From Rhea pennata (taxonomy: Eukaryota > Chordata > Aves > Rheiformes > Rheidae), in assembly GCF_028389875.1 (NCBI RefSeq), contig NC_084671.1, positions 25,017,083-25,081,082 on the forward strand: a stretch of 64,000 nucleotides of DNA, written 5' to 3'. Of this stretch, positions 37,130-50,500 are shown in pieces; the first letter of the stretch is position 1; each line of letters opens with the position of its first letter. A model generated the notes under the pieces. The model had not been told where the DNA came from. It saw only the letters and a program-made list of their open reading frames with translations, and did no database searches. Position numbers and translations under genes: made by a program.

Positions 37130-38471
37130 CACATTAGCTAATGCCCTCAAAGGGTACCGCAGGCCATACTTCTGTGCGGGGGAACACAGAGAGCATGTGC
37201 GCCCAGCTAGGACTCATCCCTGACACCTCTGATATTACCGCACCAGTAATACTTCTCAGCACGGTGAAATACAGAACAGCCCCTCTCTCATCTCCTAGTG
37301 GTTAACGTTCTCCAGCTTACAGCCAGGACAGAGATTTCGTGCTGATAGCAGCAATATGGAACAGTTCTACACAATTACCAGTTTGCCAGTGTGGCAGGGT
37401 TTTGCATTGCATGGGCCTTGTTAATATAATTAATCTAATTGTTTGTGACACAGTTTTACTTAGGCAATTGTGTTATCCAGCAGGCAAGAGCAAACTGTCC
37501 TAATATATCCTTTATTTGAAGTCTGTGTAGCTTTGCCTCCTTGCTCTTCCCTGATACGGTGGGGTTAGGCATAGAATGCCAGCAGGATACACTCTCCTTT
37601 CCACGTGGGGCATGGCATGTGAGCAGGGTTTTAGATTGGCCAGTGGCAAAAAAGAACTGATCTAGGACATGACTGCTGGTTAATTCAGAGTAAATAGGAA
37701 ATGCCTGTAACAGTTTAAGGATCATTGTGTCTGGGTTCTTCAAATGAATTGTGAGACTGGAGGGACTCAGATGTCAGGACAAAAATTTTCTTGGCCCAAA
37801 AAGACATTCCTGAGATCATTCATTCCTTGATACAGTTATCTCACACCTTAAAATTTACTGACTTTAACACTGATGCTACCTGGATTAGTATTTCGATTCC
37901 TTGGGGCATGCTTGGTTTGAATTTTTTCTAGTATAAAAGATTTATTTTGCGCAGCTATACACATTAAAAGAAAATGAGAGTGAAGTGCAGAGCACTGGGT
38001 TTAATATATCAGACCTCCAGGCATCTAAGAAGCATTTTCACTTTCTATAGGTGAAGTACAGTGGGGAAAACACAGACCAACAAGACTGGGCATTATTCCC
38101 TTTTCAGAGACACACTCTATCTTTGTAAACAATGCTGCACAGACAGAGTGACCTAAATCCCAGTTGTAATGTTATTGTAATATGTCATCTAGAATGCGGG
38201 TGAAAAGGGCATGGTCCTGTGCAGAGGGAATGTATATTACACTGTCTCGAAGCATAGCAGAGCTACTACTTCAGGATGGAGTATCCCTAAGCCTCAGGAG
38301 GGTAGGACAGGCTGTCTTCAACCTTCCAGCCTTCATGGGAATGCTTTTTTTCTTCTGAACAGTTCTGAGACTAGACAACTGAGCTGTGCCATCCCCTTTT
38401 CACCCTGATTTAAAGCAAACAAAATTTCCAATCAACAAACCTTGTGTTTTCACCTATTGCTTGTAATACAG

Positions 38472-38798
38472 GAGTGTAAACAGCAGTGTCAAACACCACC
38501 TGAAAAGAGGCCAAGTGAGAAATGGGTTCCCCATCACAAAAGGAGGCCCCCCCAGGTTTCACCATCCCCACGCCCTCTCTCAACCTTTGATAGCAAAGCC
38601 CAGAGGCTTTCCTTCCTTGCTCCGGATGAAAAACCCAAGGAGATTCCAGAGAGGAAAAGGAAGAGACCTAAACCCCTCTATAAGTGCTTCAGCTTCGATG
38701 ATGTTTGGATGGAGAGGAACCAAAAAAGGAAGCTAGAGAAGGACATACAGCCAGAGGGAGGAATTCAATTGCAGCACCTCCCAGAAGACCAGTTAAAA
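38472..38798 (+). CDS. ARHGEF4: ARHGEF4 (ASEF) second visible exon
   Basis: The exon is 327 nt, 109 codons, phase 0 to phase 0, between an AATACAG acceptor and AAA|GTAAGA. It starts ECKQQCQTPPEKRP and ends EDQLK. Residues 73-90 (38688-38741) read FSFDDVWMERNQKRKLEK, which aligns with the SVDDLWLEKTQRKKLQK block near residue 65 of human ASEF. That block is absent from the short form of the paralogue SPATA13 as I recall it, which is why I favour ARHGEF4. Before it lies a basic, Pro-rich region with ERKRKRPKP at about residues 60-68, resembling a monopartite nuclear localisation signal, and a PSPRPL segment. The region overlaps the part of ASEF reported to bind the APC armadillo repeats. The polypyrimidine tract before the acceptor is weak, so skipping is conceivable and would keep frame. 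Confidence 0.9.
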
Positions 38799-39822
38799 GT
38801 AAGAAACTACCATCCTCCTCCTCCTCTGGCACTGTCTTTCTTTCACTGTTCCGGCTGCTCTTTTCTGCTGTCGTCGTATCCCTCTTCTTGCACTGTGTCT
38901 TGTACCAGTTCTCTCTGCTTCTCTTTGGGCCTGGTAGTCTGTGGAGATTGATTCTATAACACTTAACTCGCCCATATATGTGTTACCTTGAAAGGTGGCG
39001 GTTGTTTTCGTCACTGCAAGTGAGCAGTTCCTGCCCTATGCCATGCTGATCAATAGGATGTGAGATTACATCAGATTGCTCTGAAGGCTGAAAGGGAGGA
39101 CACGGAGCAAATCAAAGTTGTCTTATATCAGTATAAATTAAACTGATGAAATCTCATTCAGTGCCTGTAGCATTGCTGTATCACTTTGAAAAGTGACCTC
39201 TAAATTAAATTTTCCTTATATCTGAGGCCAGCTCTGTTCTTCTTACTGAGGAAAGACTTCTAGCAATTCCTTTATGAAGTGCTTAGGAGAACGTTGCCAT
39301 TGGAATTTTAACTGTTAGTAATCTGCTCTACACCATGGGAGATTTTAAGATCAGGATTATGATTGCTTGTGACAAACTGTAGCTGCTGGGGCTCACACTG
39401 ATGGCATCCACTACTATGGGATCCAGAGTTAAGGTCTGCTTCCTTCGGGGAGAGCCGTGAATCTGCATCCAGGAGCCAAATTTAGCTCTTACAAACAAAA
39501 AACCAAACTTCTGGGGGAAAAGGATACGAAGTAGTGGGAAAACTCTGTGCAACTTCTGCTAATAATGTGAAGAAGCTTTTGAGCAAGTTTGAAATCAAGT
39601 AGTAGATTTTCAATTAAGACTTTTCTTCAGGGCTTTCAATCTGTTCTCTTCATTTGTTTCCCTTTCTCTCTTCTGGGCTTCTTGCCTGTTTGTGGTTGCT
39701 CTTGCATTAAAACGACAATGTCTGAGAAAGCTGAGGCCCTGATCCTGCCAGCACTTTAGCACATGCTTGAGCTTAGGCACATAAATAGTTTTGCTGATGG
39801 CGAGGCAGAAACCATTCACCCA

Positions 39823-39869
39823 GCAAAGCTAAACTTGTCTGCTACCAGGCAAAGCTAAACTTGTCTGCT
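39823..39869. repeat. 21-bp direct repeat, period 26
   Basis: GCAAAGCTAAACTTGTCTGCT occurs at 39823-39843 and 39849-39869 without mismatch. It is a recent local duplication within the intron. Confidence 0.9.
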
Positions 39870-40201
39870 GGGGCTCGTGGGCAGAGTCTGCTGCCTCATA
39901 ACTGTCTGCCTGCGAGCGACTCCCCTCAAAAGCCGATGAACACCCGGGACAGAAAGGCCAATTCCAGGAAAAGGGTTTCTGAAGAACTGTCTTCCTCAAG
40001 AGGAAGGGCTAAAGTCTGCACTGTTCTGTATTTCTTTGCCTCTTCAAAATGTAGCCAGCTGAGGATTGGATGAACGTTGGTCATGATTCTGTCATGTGTT
40101 GTCTGTCCTCAGTTCGGTGAGGATGCTCAGGCCCACTATTACCTGTGTGTCCAAGACAACGAATAACCCTCCTGAGGCACGAAGTGTATGCTAATGTTAA
40201 C

Positions 40202-40256
40202 AAAAAAAAAAAAAAAAAAAAAAAGGAAGAAAGAAAGAAAAAAAGAAAGAAAAAAG
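40202..40256. repeat. A23 followed by GAAA repeats
   Basis: A homopolymer of 23 A runs into imperfect GAAA tetramers on the + strand, making about 55 bp of pure purine. Confidence 0.9.
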
Positions 40257-43200
40257 TTGTGTTATTTTGCTGCCTTGTTCAGAAACGAGCTAGAGAATTG
40301 TGTCCCTAGCATACTGGCTTCTATTTATCACTGAGCTTAAGTAAAGCGTACTAAAAATATTTCTTAAAATCGCTTGACGAATGTGGATAGTGGTGGAAAT
40401 CTAGCCTATGCTCCAGGGTATGTTGGCCAGCCCTGAGACCATTAGTGCTTCTAGGAGGAGCAACCAGTTACCTCAGTAGCTTAAATGCTATCTGTTTTGT
40501 TGATAGACTGCACTTTTTGATGCCACCAGAAAGCAGCTTCTCCTTAAAACATTCCCAACCTTATTTTAAGATACTGACTTACCTTTAAACTGTGATCAGC
40601 TGTGTAATGGGTAGCAGCTGCCCAGCTCCCGTGAGGTGCTCTCACTTAACATCACGCACCTGTGGGGGCCTGGGTTTGAGTTACCTTTCTGGTGCATTAG
40701 CTTCTGTGTAGGTGAGGTGAGTGGGAGGTATTTGGCAGTGTGCAGGTAGATTTGCCTTTTACTACTTCTGGTTGCCTGTTTTTTTGAGCTGAGTACATTA
40801 AGTAAGTTTTTATCTTTGTGTGCAGGCCAAGAGAGTATAATGCTAAGTTTTACTGAGAGAATGGTTGGGGTTCAAGGCCTATTTCCTATATGTCCATGTA
40901 ACTGCGTTCCTTAGTCTTTATTGTTCAGTTATAATAGTCATCATGTTGTTTCCCTTTCCCATTGTGGTTTATTCCATCTTTGTAACGCTCTATTACTGTA
41001 ATAGTGCTGGCTTAGGCTATATTTGAAATTAATACAATGGTTTTCTTCATTCGTACCCCAGATGTGGTGGGAGTGCTGTCACAAGCTGCAGTGTTGGGGG
41101 CAATTTTAGAAGGACGCCCAAGTCCCTTTTTATAAAGAGAAGTAAGTTATCACAAAAGCAGCTTTGTAAGGCATTTATTGTCTGTTGTGGTTTAGTGACT
41201 GAAACTAGGCAACTGTAGGGGGCTTTGGCAATCTAAAATGGCAAGTCTGATGTTTTCTGACACATGGCTGCCTTGGGATGTGTGGCTTCAGTTATGATAA
41301 GTCATATTGTGTTAAGTCAAGATCAGGTCAGCATACAAGGTGATGTAATACTGTAATATTGTGGAAGCAGCTAAATAGGGCAGACTAGGGAGAGATAGAA
41401 AACAAATCCCTGGCCTTCAGTGCTCATTTCAGCTGTTATTCTATCATTTAGATTAATGTATGCAAATGAGTATCATTTTTTTAATCAGACTATCAGTAAT
41501 ATCAGTATATCAGACCACTTTGAAGCCTGGCAGTTGGGATTCAGAGGAAGATGGACATAAACAGTCAAGAAACTACTTTTAAACTAAAGAATAGCCACTG
41601 AAATGTCAGTCTTAAACAACACTAAATATTGACTTTTGTTTTGCTCAAGTCCAGTAAGCTGCTGATTTGCTTTAAATGGGAGCAGTCTGTGTAAATCCCT
41701 AGAGTCAAACTCAAAGCTTGACCCAACTGTCCCTTATAATGAAATGCTACCAGTAACAAGCTGAGCATCTTCTGATCTTGTACCTTAGAGTGTTAACGTT
41801 TAACTGGTCATGACAAGCCTTTGAACGTTGCATCCCCTGAAGTGGAATAAGAGAAACTCACGTGACCGTGAGTGAATCAGTTTTTGCTTGGCCATAGGTT
41901 CTGCCCTTAACATCGTGGAGGGTCTCACAATGTGGTGCTGGGGTGCTTTTAGGGGTTTTTTTGTTGTTGGTTGGCTTTTATGCAGTCTAAATTCCCCAGC
42001 TAGAGCAGAGTGCCCCAGACCTCTGATACATATAATGCTATAATGGTTGTAGGCTCTGTTTTGGGAATTAGTTTTGGAAGAATTATTTTAGTGTTATCTT
42101 CTAGCTGCCTGTCTGCTTCTATCCCGCTTTCCTGTTTCAACAAAAAGTTAAAACCCGACTGTTAAGCTTGATACCTGTGCGCTGCACGGTGATAGAGGCA
42201 CAGACATGGTGTCTGTGTGCATTTGTCAGAGCACAGTTTCTGCACTGCCAAATCAGAGGGATTTCTAAAAGGCACGTCAGGGGAATATATCCAGAGGGGG
42301 CTGGTACAGAAAAAGCTCTATCTTCTGTTATGAATGAGAAATAAAAAGCAGTGAAAAATAGATCTTTAACTTATTGTCCTGGATACTTCTTGTGGACACC
42401 TGATTCTACCTCATCGAAAATAAGAGAAAAATAAGTTTTGCAGTGTGGTAGGATGGTTATGAGCCCCATCATCAAAGGCATTTCAAGAGAGTAATGAGAG
42501 CACTTTGGAGGGGGGATTGCATAAGATAAATTTCCCTCTGTTGTGCACCTAACAACCCATAGACACACAACAGAGGTAAATGCCTCTCCCAAGGACTGAA
42601 CTCTTCAGTGGGGAGTACTCTGTGTATATGAGCATAGAAATAATCCTCTTGAAGTCATGGAAGAAAATGCAAAAGAGAGGGTCTTTATTGCACTCTCCTC
42701 CCTCCTTTCCTCTCCCTTCCCTTGTTGGGAGGGAGAAACCCTGCCCACATACTATTAAGATCTCTGAAAGTGCTTCCTTTCCCTTCTTGGGATTGTACAG
42801 TTCTGGCTCCCCTAGTATAAAAGTCAAATAATGACTGTACTTGAAACCTCCTCTTTTGTTGTTCTGGGCAGTAATAAAAATGGAGCTTGCAGTTTTTATT
42901 GTAATGGCCCTGAGGCAACATCCTGCTTCCTAGTCTTAAATGTAATAATAATGCCTTCTATCACCTCTCATGCAAGTAACACCATCTGTAAAGTCTAGGT
43001 TTTCACAACTGTAGTTCAGTATGTTGCCTGGTGTGCTTGATCTTGTCTCTGGAAGAGCATATTCTGCCACCTGGGCTCTGTTGGGATTTTCTAAATAAAC
43101 AGGCACTGCTCAGGTTAACTTGAACAGGATTCCTGCTGTCACTCTGGAAATGGTGATCTGTGCCAAAATACTGGTGGTGTTCTCCTTGTTTCAGGAAAGT

Positions 43201-44450
43201 CAATCCAGGAAGAATATAGCAAATTAGGCACAGAGCAACAGCATCCTCAGCTGCTTGGACAGTGTGTGGCTGTTCAATGCGCTTAGTTTGCTGTTTCCTT
43301 TTGGAAGGAAGTTTTGGCTGATAACCGTCTTCTAAAAAGAAGGCTTTAACAGGAGGGCTGGATACTTAGAGTAGTAGTGTGAGGCAGACTTTAGGACACA
43401 GTATGGGCTGCTAAGGAGAGGGAAGAATCCCAGATAAACAACTGGACCTCATTATCCCAAACTCTTGCTTCAGTGAAACATGGAGACATAATGCAGTATC
43501 ACAGTAGTAAGAGGAGGGGGCAGTAGTGATAGAGGTGAAGAGTGTCTATGCCTATGGGACCAGTGCTTACTGACCTGCTGCCTTGCAGTTCGTCTCCCAG
43601 TCACAGATGTTTTATGTGGATGCCAGACATAGGAGGGATGGAGTTGGGGGAGAGGGTGAGAAGGGGAAAAAAAAAAAAGGAATAAAAGCAAATCTGCATT
43701 ACGTGTCAAGCATTCAAGTTTCAGTGTCTTTGATTACAAGCTGTCTTGCTTATTGTCTGATAAGGTCGTGCTCTGTGTATATGCATGTACCCATGCTTTT
43801 CCCCCTTTAGCCAGCACAGACTGTTAATTCAATGAGATCTGGCAATGGTATAAAGGTTTCAATGTTTCATAGAGTTCTCTAAGTTTCATGAAACCGATTA
43901 GCCAGGTAAAGAGGAGAGACGTCCTGTATGTGTCATTAACTGAGGGAAAGAATGTGGTATTGGCTGAATATTATATAGCTGGAGACTTATCAATAAATCT
44001 CTGAAGGGAAAAGCTTTATTTCTTAAATACCAGAAGAGCAACCAAGAGACATAAGTTGTAGGAAACAAATTTTAATTAGTTCTGTAGCTGACAAGATGAG
44101 TTGCGGTAGTGGTTTGCTCCCCCTTCCCCCCCTCCCCCCCGCACTGTATGCCTCATAAGGAGAGTAACTTTCTGTGAAAGTAGGTATGCGTTTAGAGTGA
44201 GGTAGTACCTGAATCAGTGCTCTGTTATCCTACAGTTCTTATCCCCTTGCAGCTTTCCTTGCCTTCTCGCTATGCTTTCTAAGCTCTCTAGCCATAATCA
44301 TCCATGTGTGCAGATGTTTACTAATGTACTAGTTGCTTGCATCAGCAAGCATCAGAGTTAGAAACAGGTGTTCCAAAATGGATGCTATATTTTGTACTAT
44401 GGAGTATCTAAGCTCAATGTCTTGTCCTTGTTTTCCGTCTCTTGTTGCAG

Positions 44451-44580
44451 GCTGGAACGAGTCCATCCGTTACTTCTGCTGTTGCCTTTGACATTCTGCC
44501 ACTTAAGCTGCATCCATTTTCCCAGAGCACTCCAACAGGCTTAGACTGCGTCGGCTGGAAACAGCGCATTTCTCTTCCTG
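44451..44580 (+). CDS. ARHGEF4: ARHGEF4 (ASEF) third visible exon
   Basis: The exon starts in phase 0 after a strong TTGTTGCAG acceptor and encodes AGTSPSVTSAVAFD and onward. It includes HPFSQSTPTGLDCVGW (about residues 21-36), matching HPLSQSAPTGLNHMGW of human ASEF and, less closely, FTFSQSTPIGLDRVG of SPATA13. The retained GW favours ARHGEF4. The exon ends after the first base of a Gly codon (phase 1) at CCTG|GTTTGT, a donor matching consensus only at +1, +2, +5 and +6. The end is placed by comparison with ASEF, where similarity stops at a Pro-Gly. Reading through the donor adds about 26 residues and a stop at 44658-44660. The next exon, expected to carry the SEEDLYDD-type acidic block before SH3, is not seen before 64000. 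Confidence 0.85.
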
Positions 44581-47500
44581 GTTTGTACGCTGCTCTTACT
44601 TTGAAATGTGTTATGAGAGAATTAACCTCTGGTTCATTGAATATGGAAGCTGCACAATAAGCACTCTAACCTATTTTTGTTACATGGTGTGTCCAGATAT
44701 GAAAGATGTCTGAGTAGCTTTGAAGTTAATTCTGCCATGTGATGTTCAGGTTCTAGTTGTTCTGTCCCCGAATGAAGGTCCAGGATGCTGCTCAGAGGCA
44801 GTGGTCAGGTGCATCACTGTTCCTAAGCAAGTTGTGATGCTCAAAGGGACTTCTGCCTGGGGTGGTGGTGGAGGGAGCTGGTTTGGATTCACAAAGTGTG
44901 CTGTGTTCTCCCCATGAACATTTCAGCCCCACCTCCACATAGCTGCAAAGCTCTCCTGTATCAGAGATCCCTGTGACACTGACTTGAAAAAGATGACCTT
45001 TGCCAAGCGTCTAACTGAATTTAATCCTTTCTGTGTGTTTTCTGAGCAAAGGAAGCCTCACAATTTGTTTGGGTTACCTTTTTGATAGCACATCAAAGTG
45101 ATGTGGGGGCAGACTGCATTTTTCAGTAAATCAGTCTTAAAACAATTAAAAGCCTCACAACTAAACTTATAGCATGTAACCTTGTTATAGTGTTAATCAA
45201 TAGTTTAGGTCTAAAGCATGGATGCAACTTGTTAACTACTGCAATTGATAGGGAAAGTTCACTAATGCCAATGATAGTATGCTTGATGTAGAAACATGTT
45301 GTCTCATGAGAACTCCAGCTTGCCCGAGATAATGTTGTATACATCATGCTCTTGAATTTGGTTTCTGCAGCCAAAACAGACTCCCTGCTTTGTATTTCCT
45401 AGAGGAGGGTACAGTAGGTGTGGTAAGGTTCCTCTAAGTTGCTAGTTAGGCACTAATGCAGCTAAATGAGTCTCTAGGGATAGAAGTTCCCTGTACTTTA
45501 AATAAATCATCTTAATGGAAAGATATCCTGTATTTTATGTGATATTTTCATGAGGAATATGCATGAAGTTTGTTGTCTGTTTCATTTCCAATGACTGACA
45601 CATCTTCAAAATTAAAATGCAATTCCCACAGATTATTAAACAGTGAGACTTATTTTTGCCAAGTTCTTAAATTTTCCATCTGACAGTTCCTGCCCAAACA
45701 CTGCAGATATCTCTATTATAGTACATCAGGATGGATAAGGGAAGCAGACTTCAGAGGAGTTGTTTAGTGGCTAGAAATTTAGCCAGCAAAAGCCAACCAC
45801 AGTTGGGTGCCAAGCTGCCATTTCTGCTTCTGAAACTCTCCCTGTACCATTGATTAAATGCTGCTGGAATCGCTTAATTAAGAGAACATAACCTTGTGCT
45901 AATTATATAAGATTCTAATGGTGGTCATGTTTGTCGAGCAAAATCAGTATGCTTTCTGGCACTTCATACAATTCATGCATGGAGTCTTGAGGTTTCATCT
46001 GAAAATAAGATGCAGCTTACTATGGTATCAGGAACTCTGCCTCTGCTCTGTCAGCACTGAGAGCTTAATTACTTATCTGTCCCAAGATTCTGGTATTGAG
46101 GCAACACCAGACATAGGACTAGCTGAATTAAAAAGGCTGCAGCTTTAACCCTTGGAAATCCCAAATGGAAGCCCATCATTGTCAAGTTGTCTGTGCGTCT
46201 CTGACATCAGCTGAAATCCCTAAGCACCATTGTCATAGGAGTAAATTCTGAGTCACAGCTGATACAAATGTCTTGATAGTTCCCAACTGGGGGCATGTAA
46301 CTGAGAAGTGTCTGTGTATGAATTCTGGGGGAGATAGAGGGGGTGAATGCAGATTGACCAGTTGGTCATGCCTTGGGTGTTCTGAAGCCTCTAAAATTGG
46401 GATGTTGAACCTGAATCTTCTATGAGATTCACATAATATTCCTGAAGTGAATACAGGAAGCGAGTGCTTCAAACCCTGACCTAAGTATAGACCTCAGAAA
46501 TTTCTGTGGATAAGCAACAAAACAAGCAAAATGCTGCAGCAAAACCCTTTTCCTACCACCAAAAAAACCAACCAACCAAACAAAAACATGCTAATGGGGA
46601 AGAAAACTGATGAACAGAGGAAGAGCTGTAAGACTTCTACTACTGCCATCTCTGATTAGCTACTGCTGCTGGGCTTCATGTGAAGCACCCTTGGGTGTTA
46701 AGGCTGTGGGTTCCTCCTGTGGTGTGATATAGCTGGGAAGAAAAATACAGGTTGTAGAGGCAATGGTATAAGCTGTTGGGTCAGTTTTAGGAGTGAGAAT
46801 GTCCTTGAGGCAGCAGTAGTGCAACAGCATGCCCTCTCTGAGTGTTGCACAGCTTTGTTTTGGAATCTGTTGCTTTTGACAGACTTGTATGTTATTTAAG
46901 ATAAATGTAAAATAAAATGGTGAATCCATGCAATCCAATTTTAAGATTCTTAATGATTAAGCTGCAATTACTTGTATAATGTTTCTAGCATTTATTATAG
47001 TCATCAAGGACACTCAGTGTGAAAGTACTGAGCAACACACAGTAGTGCTGTATATTGCCATACTGAAAATGTAGGTAAAATTCTCATGCCCCAAATCTGC
47101 TTATGGTTCATGTGGTACAAGGAATGCTTCAGAGGCTGTGGGTGATGGTGTTGTTTCAGAGCCCCTTTCAGTTCTCCAGGTATAAGAGATGATTGCCATG
47201 ATCGCAGGACAAGAGCTTAGCTGGGCACAAACTTACTGTTTCAGAAGGTGAGAGGCCATCCATTCGCAACATGCCACCAGTGCTAGAAGGGCTTGATTTT
47301 TAATGTTGTAGCTGCTGCGCTCATTAACGTAAGGCTTTCTCTAACCAGTCCTGGCTCTGCAGCAGTGAGGCACTGTTCTCTCTGCCATTATGTCATGCTT
47401 GGGGAGATGGGACAAGCTCAAACCTGTCATCTTGGATATTTCACCAAGAAGGGTCAGGTGCTTTTTGTCTCTGGAAGAGTTCTGTAGACTGCCTTCCTGT

Positions 47501-50500
47501 CCTCTCTTCAGCCCAGAGGCCTCTCGAGAAACTGTAAAGAACCAGTAGATGGCTCTAACATCTGTGAAATAAAGAGCAGTTGAGGTGGTACTGTCTTCTC
47601 CTTATTCAGGGAAGCTTGAATGCGTCTTGAGCCTCCTCCAGAGGAGAGAGGTTAAGCCCTGCAGAGGTTAGCAAAGAAGTTAAAATAGTGTTTTATCAGA
47701 AATATTTGGGAAGGTGTTCCAGGCTGCGCTGCACTTTTTGGCAGGTAGTATTGAGGAATACAGTGTCCTTCCCCTGTAGTTGCTTGGTCATGCCCATATC
47801 TTTATTTGCACCTTGCAGTAAGTACTTTTCCCTTTCTGCCTGACTTAACAATGTTTGATTATACTGAACTAATGTGAAAGATCAGTCTAGGAAATAAGCC
47901 ACTTCCTGAAATAGATACAGAAATTCTTTTCTATTTCTTGTCAGTCTCTGAAGGTCTTGAGAGCCCATTTGACCCAGGACTCACTGGAAAAGGGATGACA
48001 AAGGAATGCTCAACTCTTACTGGAAGAGAGCAAGGGAAGGTTAGCAAGGCTTTAGGTTAAAGGGGTGTGGGTGAGTGCATTTGTCTTCTAGATATCCTGC
48101 TTCACCCCTCCTTCCCCATCTCCCTCTTGAGTCTATCTGTTTATTTGAAAACTGAGGACATTGCCTAAAACTGGGGATGATGCTGGGGAGCTGTTTGGGC
48201 AGGGGTTGCAGCTGTGAGGATGCAGCTAAGGCTAGGTTGAAGTCAGGAGATGGGCAGTTCTGAGGGGAGGAGCTACAAGCCCACAGATCCAGAGCAGGTG
48301 GACCTCTTCGGGAAGGTGCTGCCGTCTTTGAGCCTCTCCACAGGGACCTTACAGCAGGAAAGAGTCACAGTGACACACAGAAACAGGTAGGCATCTGAGA
48401 GTGGGAGGTAAAGTCCCTTCTAGACGTCCCTGCTTCTGAGTGCTTCTCAGCTGTAAACTTTCCTGTTTTCTTCCTTGTTCCTGCCCCTGTTACCTTCTCC
48501 TGGCCATTTCCCCCATTCTACTGTCAGAGAATCTGTAAAGTATTTAGATAAAGTCACACACATGACCCTCGACCTTCAAGGTTTGTCACCTCCTCAAAGA
48601 GGGAGATGCTCGTAACTAGTTTAATACAAGATCAGATTTGTCTCATACAGCTGTAGTAGAACAGTTTTTAAACCTCTATTATTTAAAAGTAGTCTGAATT
48701 TTTGGGGCTATTTTCCCTATATCTGTCAGATTGAAACAACCAAAAATCTTTGATGTGCCCACCCTCAGCTATCTGCAAGAGTCCCATTGTAATGCCAGTG
48801 TGGATTATGGCTGCCAAAGAGGCATGAATTCATTTTGACAGACCTATGCTGATGATGAACATATTGGAGGCCTTGGAAATCTTGCATGAGCAGCAGGAAT
48901 AGGCAAGCCAAGTTCTCAAGGTCCGAGACTTTGTAGTTAGCGTGGAAAACAGACAACTTAGTGATTCTGAATTATCCTCTGCCCTGATTGGTATAGTGGA
49001 AAGTATTTTTTTGGAGGCAAAGGGACTGTTTGTTTACTCAATATCATGTGGCCAATTTTCATCCTGCTTTCCCAGCTATAGATGTGCTGTTAAGCTTGCA
49101 CTTGGCAACAGTTAATGTGAAGATGTTTGACAGCCACTGGAGAAATCTATTCAAGAGGGAAAATATTAGCTTAATAACAGGATTTCATCATGTCTTATAA
49201 ATATTTAGTGGTCCTGTAGTTCAGCAAAATAACAAGCAGAGCTATTTATTCCCATTTTTGTCCTTTTAATTCTTGAAGGGACACAGGAAAAAAGAAGTGG
49301 TCTGTGAGTCCTTAGAAGTGTATCGCTGCAGCTGTAGCATGAAATGCCAATTCCATCCTTATTAACCCATGGAAGTACTATTGCATTTAACTATCTAAAG
49401 CTAATCGTGTTGTCTTCTGTATTTTTCCCTCTATTTCTAAATCACAGGAAGATTAGACCTGCTATGTCAATCTTGATTTTGCTTAATCACAGCCACAGAT
49501 GTTTGCTCTCAGTGAGGTCTCTAAAAACATATGCTCATCAAAGGTTTTTCATCCAACATTTTAAAAGCTGGGCCAAGTGATAGCCAAGTCCTGAAAAATT
49601 GTCATACTCAGTTGGCTGGGATCATAGGTGGTAGCTACTGAGGTGAAATATTTAGGTATATAAATACAAGCTTTCCATGGGGTAAAAAAATAAAGAATAT
49701 TCTTTAGAATCCTAAACAACTCTGGTGATCACTGTTAAAAGGTAAGAGACTGTAGGAGAACCCAGGAGAGACTAAAAAATCTAGCAGCTTTTTGAGTATA
49801 GGCTGCTCAGTGAGGCCCCCAGTCTGTAGTTGGAGACAGTTGCTGTGACTGCAGCTCTGACAGTAAGCATCTTCTCTTTCAAAAATCAGCGAAGAAAATC
49901 AGTGTGAATTTGTTTTTTTTTAAAGAAAAAAAGACTACAAAATGTGTCCAGAGGTGGAGCCCTTCTATGAGGAGTTGTAGTTTTGAACTCTGATTTAAGA
50001 CTGTGGCTTCCATAGCCAGGCTTTGTAGTGTATTTGTTTTTTTTTAATGCAATGAAACAAGGCCGATCTAGTGCGTACACGTAATACATGTACCTCAGTA
50101 GCACCTTCAGCTAGAATCACCGTACTGTTGTCTCTGGCACTGGCTAAACATATTTCAATGGCTGCAAAAAGCATTCAGGCCAGAGAGTGGGAGGGTTAGC
50201 AGGGAACAGGTGGAGCAACTTCAGCAGGTTAGGGGCAGAGATCTCGGGGCAAGGGCAGTTGCTACAGAGCCTTTCTCATGCTGTCTGGTTTAGCAGTTCA
50301 GTCAAGGGAAGGTGCAGGTACATGGAGTTTACCTGCTTCTCCCATAGCAGGCATGGAGTTCAAGGAGCAAGAGTGGGCTCACTGGGGCTGGACCACCACC
50401 TTTTCTTAGCACCCCTGGTGTCTGAAGAGCTGTGCTGCTGCTTCCTTCTCCTCTCACCACCCGTGTGCCGTACCCACAGAACGGCTGCATTCAACTCTGT

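Larger units (their letters stand above)
33590..38471 (+). other. ARHGEF4: Intron 1 of the visible gene
   Basis: Bounded by GTGAGT at 33590 and an AATACAG acceptor ending 38471. Reading through the donor gives Val-Ser and then a stop at 33596-33598, so retention would truncate the protein at once. It holds the A36 tract, an old CR1 and a CpG patch, listed separately. No further exon recognised. Confidence 0.8.
38799..44450 (+). other. ARHGEF4: Intron 2 of the visible gene
   Basis: Runs from GTAAGA at 38799 to a strong pyrimidine-rich TTGTTGCAG acceptor ending 44450. It contains a 21-bp direct repeat and an A/GA tract, listed separately. I see no further exon or mobile element that I can name. 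Confidence 0.8.

Noticed and set aside
38799..38951. Continuation of the exon 2 frame past 38798 as coding
   Set aside because: A consensus GTAAGA donor ends the exon, and the extension is a low-complexity Ser/Cys/Phe-rich translation of a pyrimidine-rich intron start.
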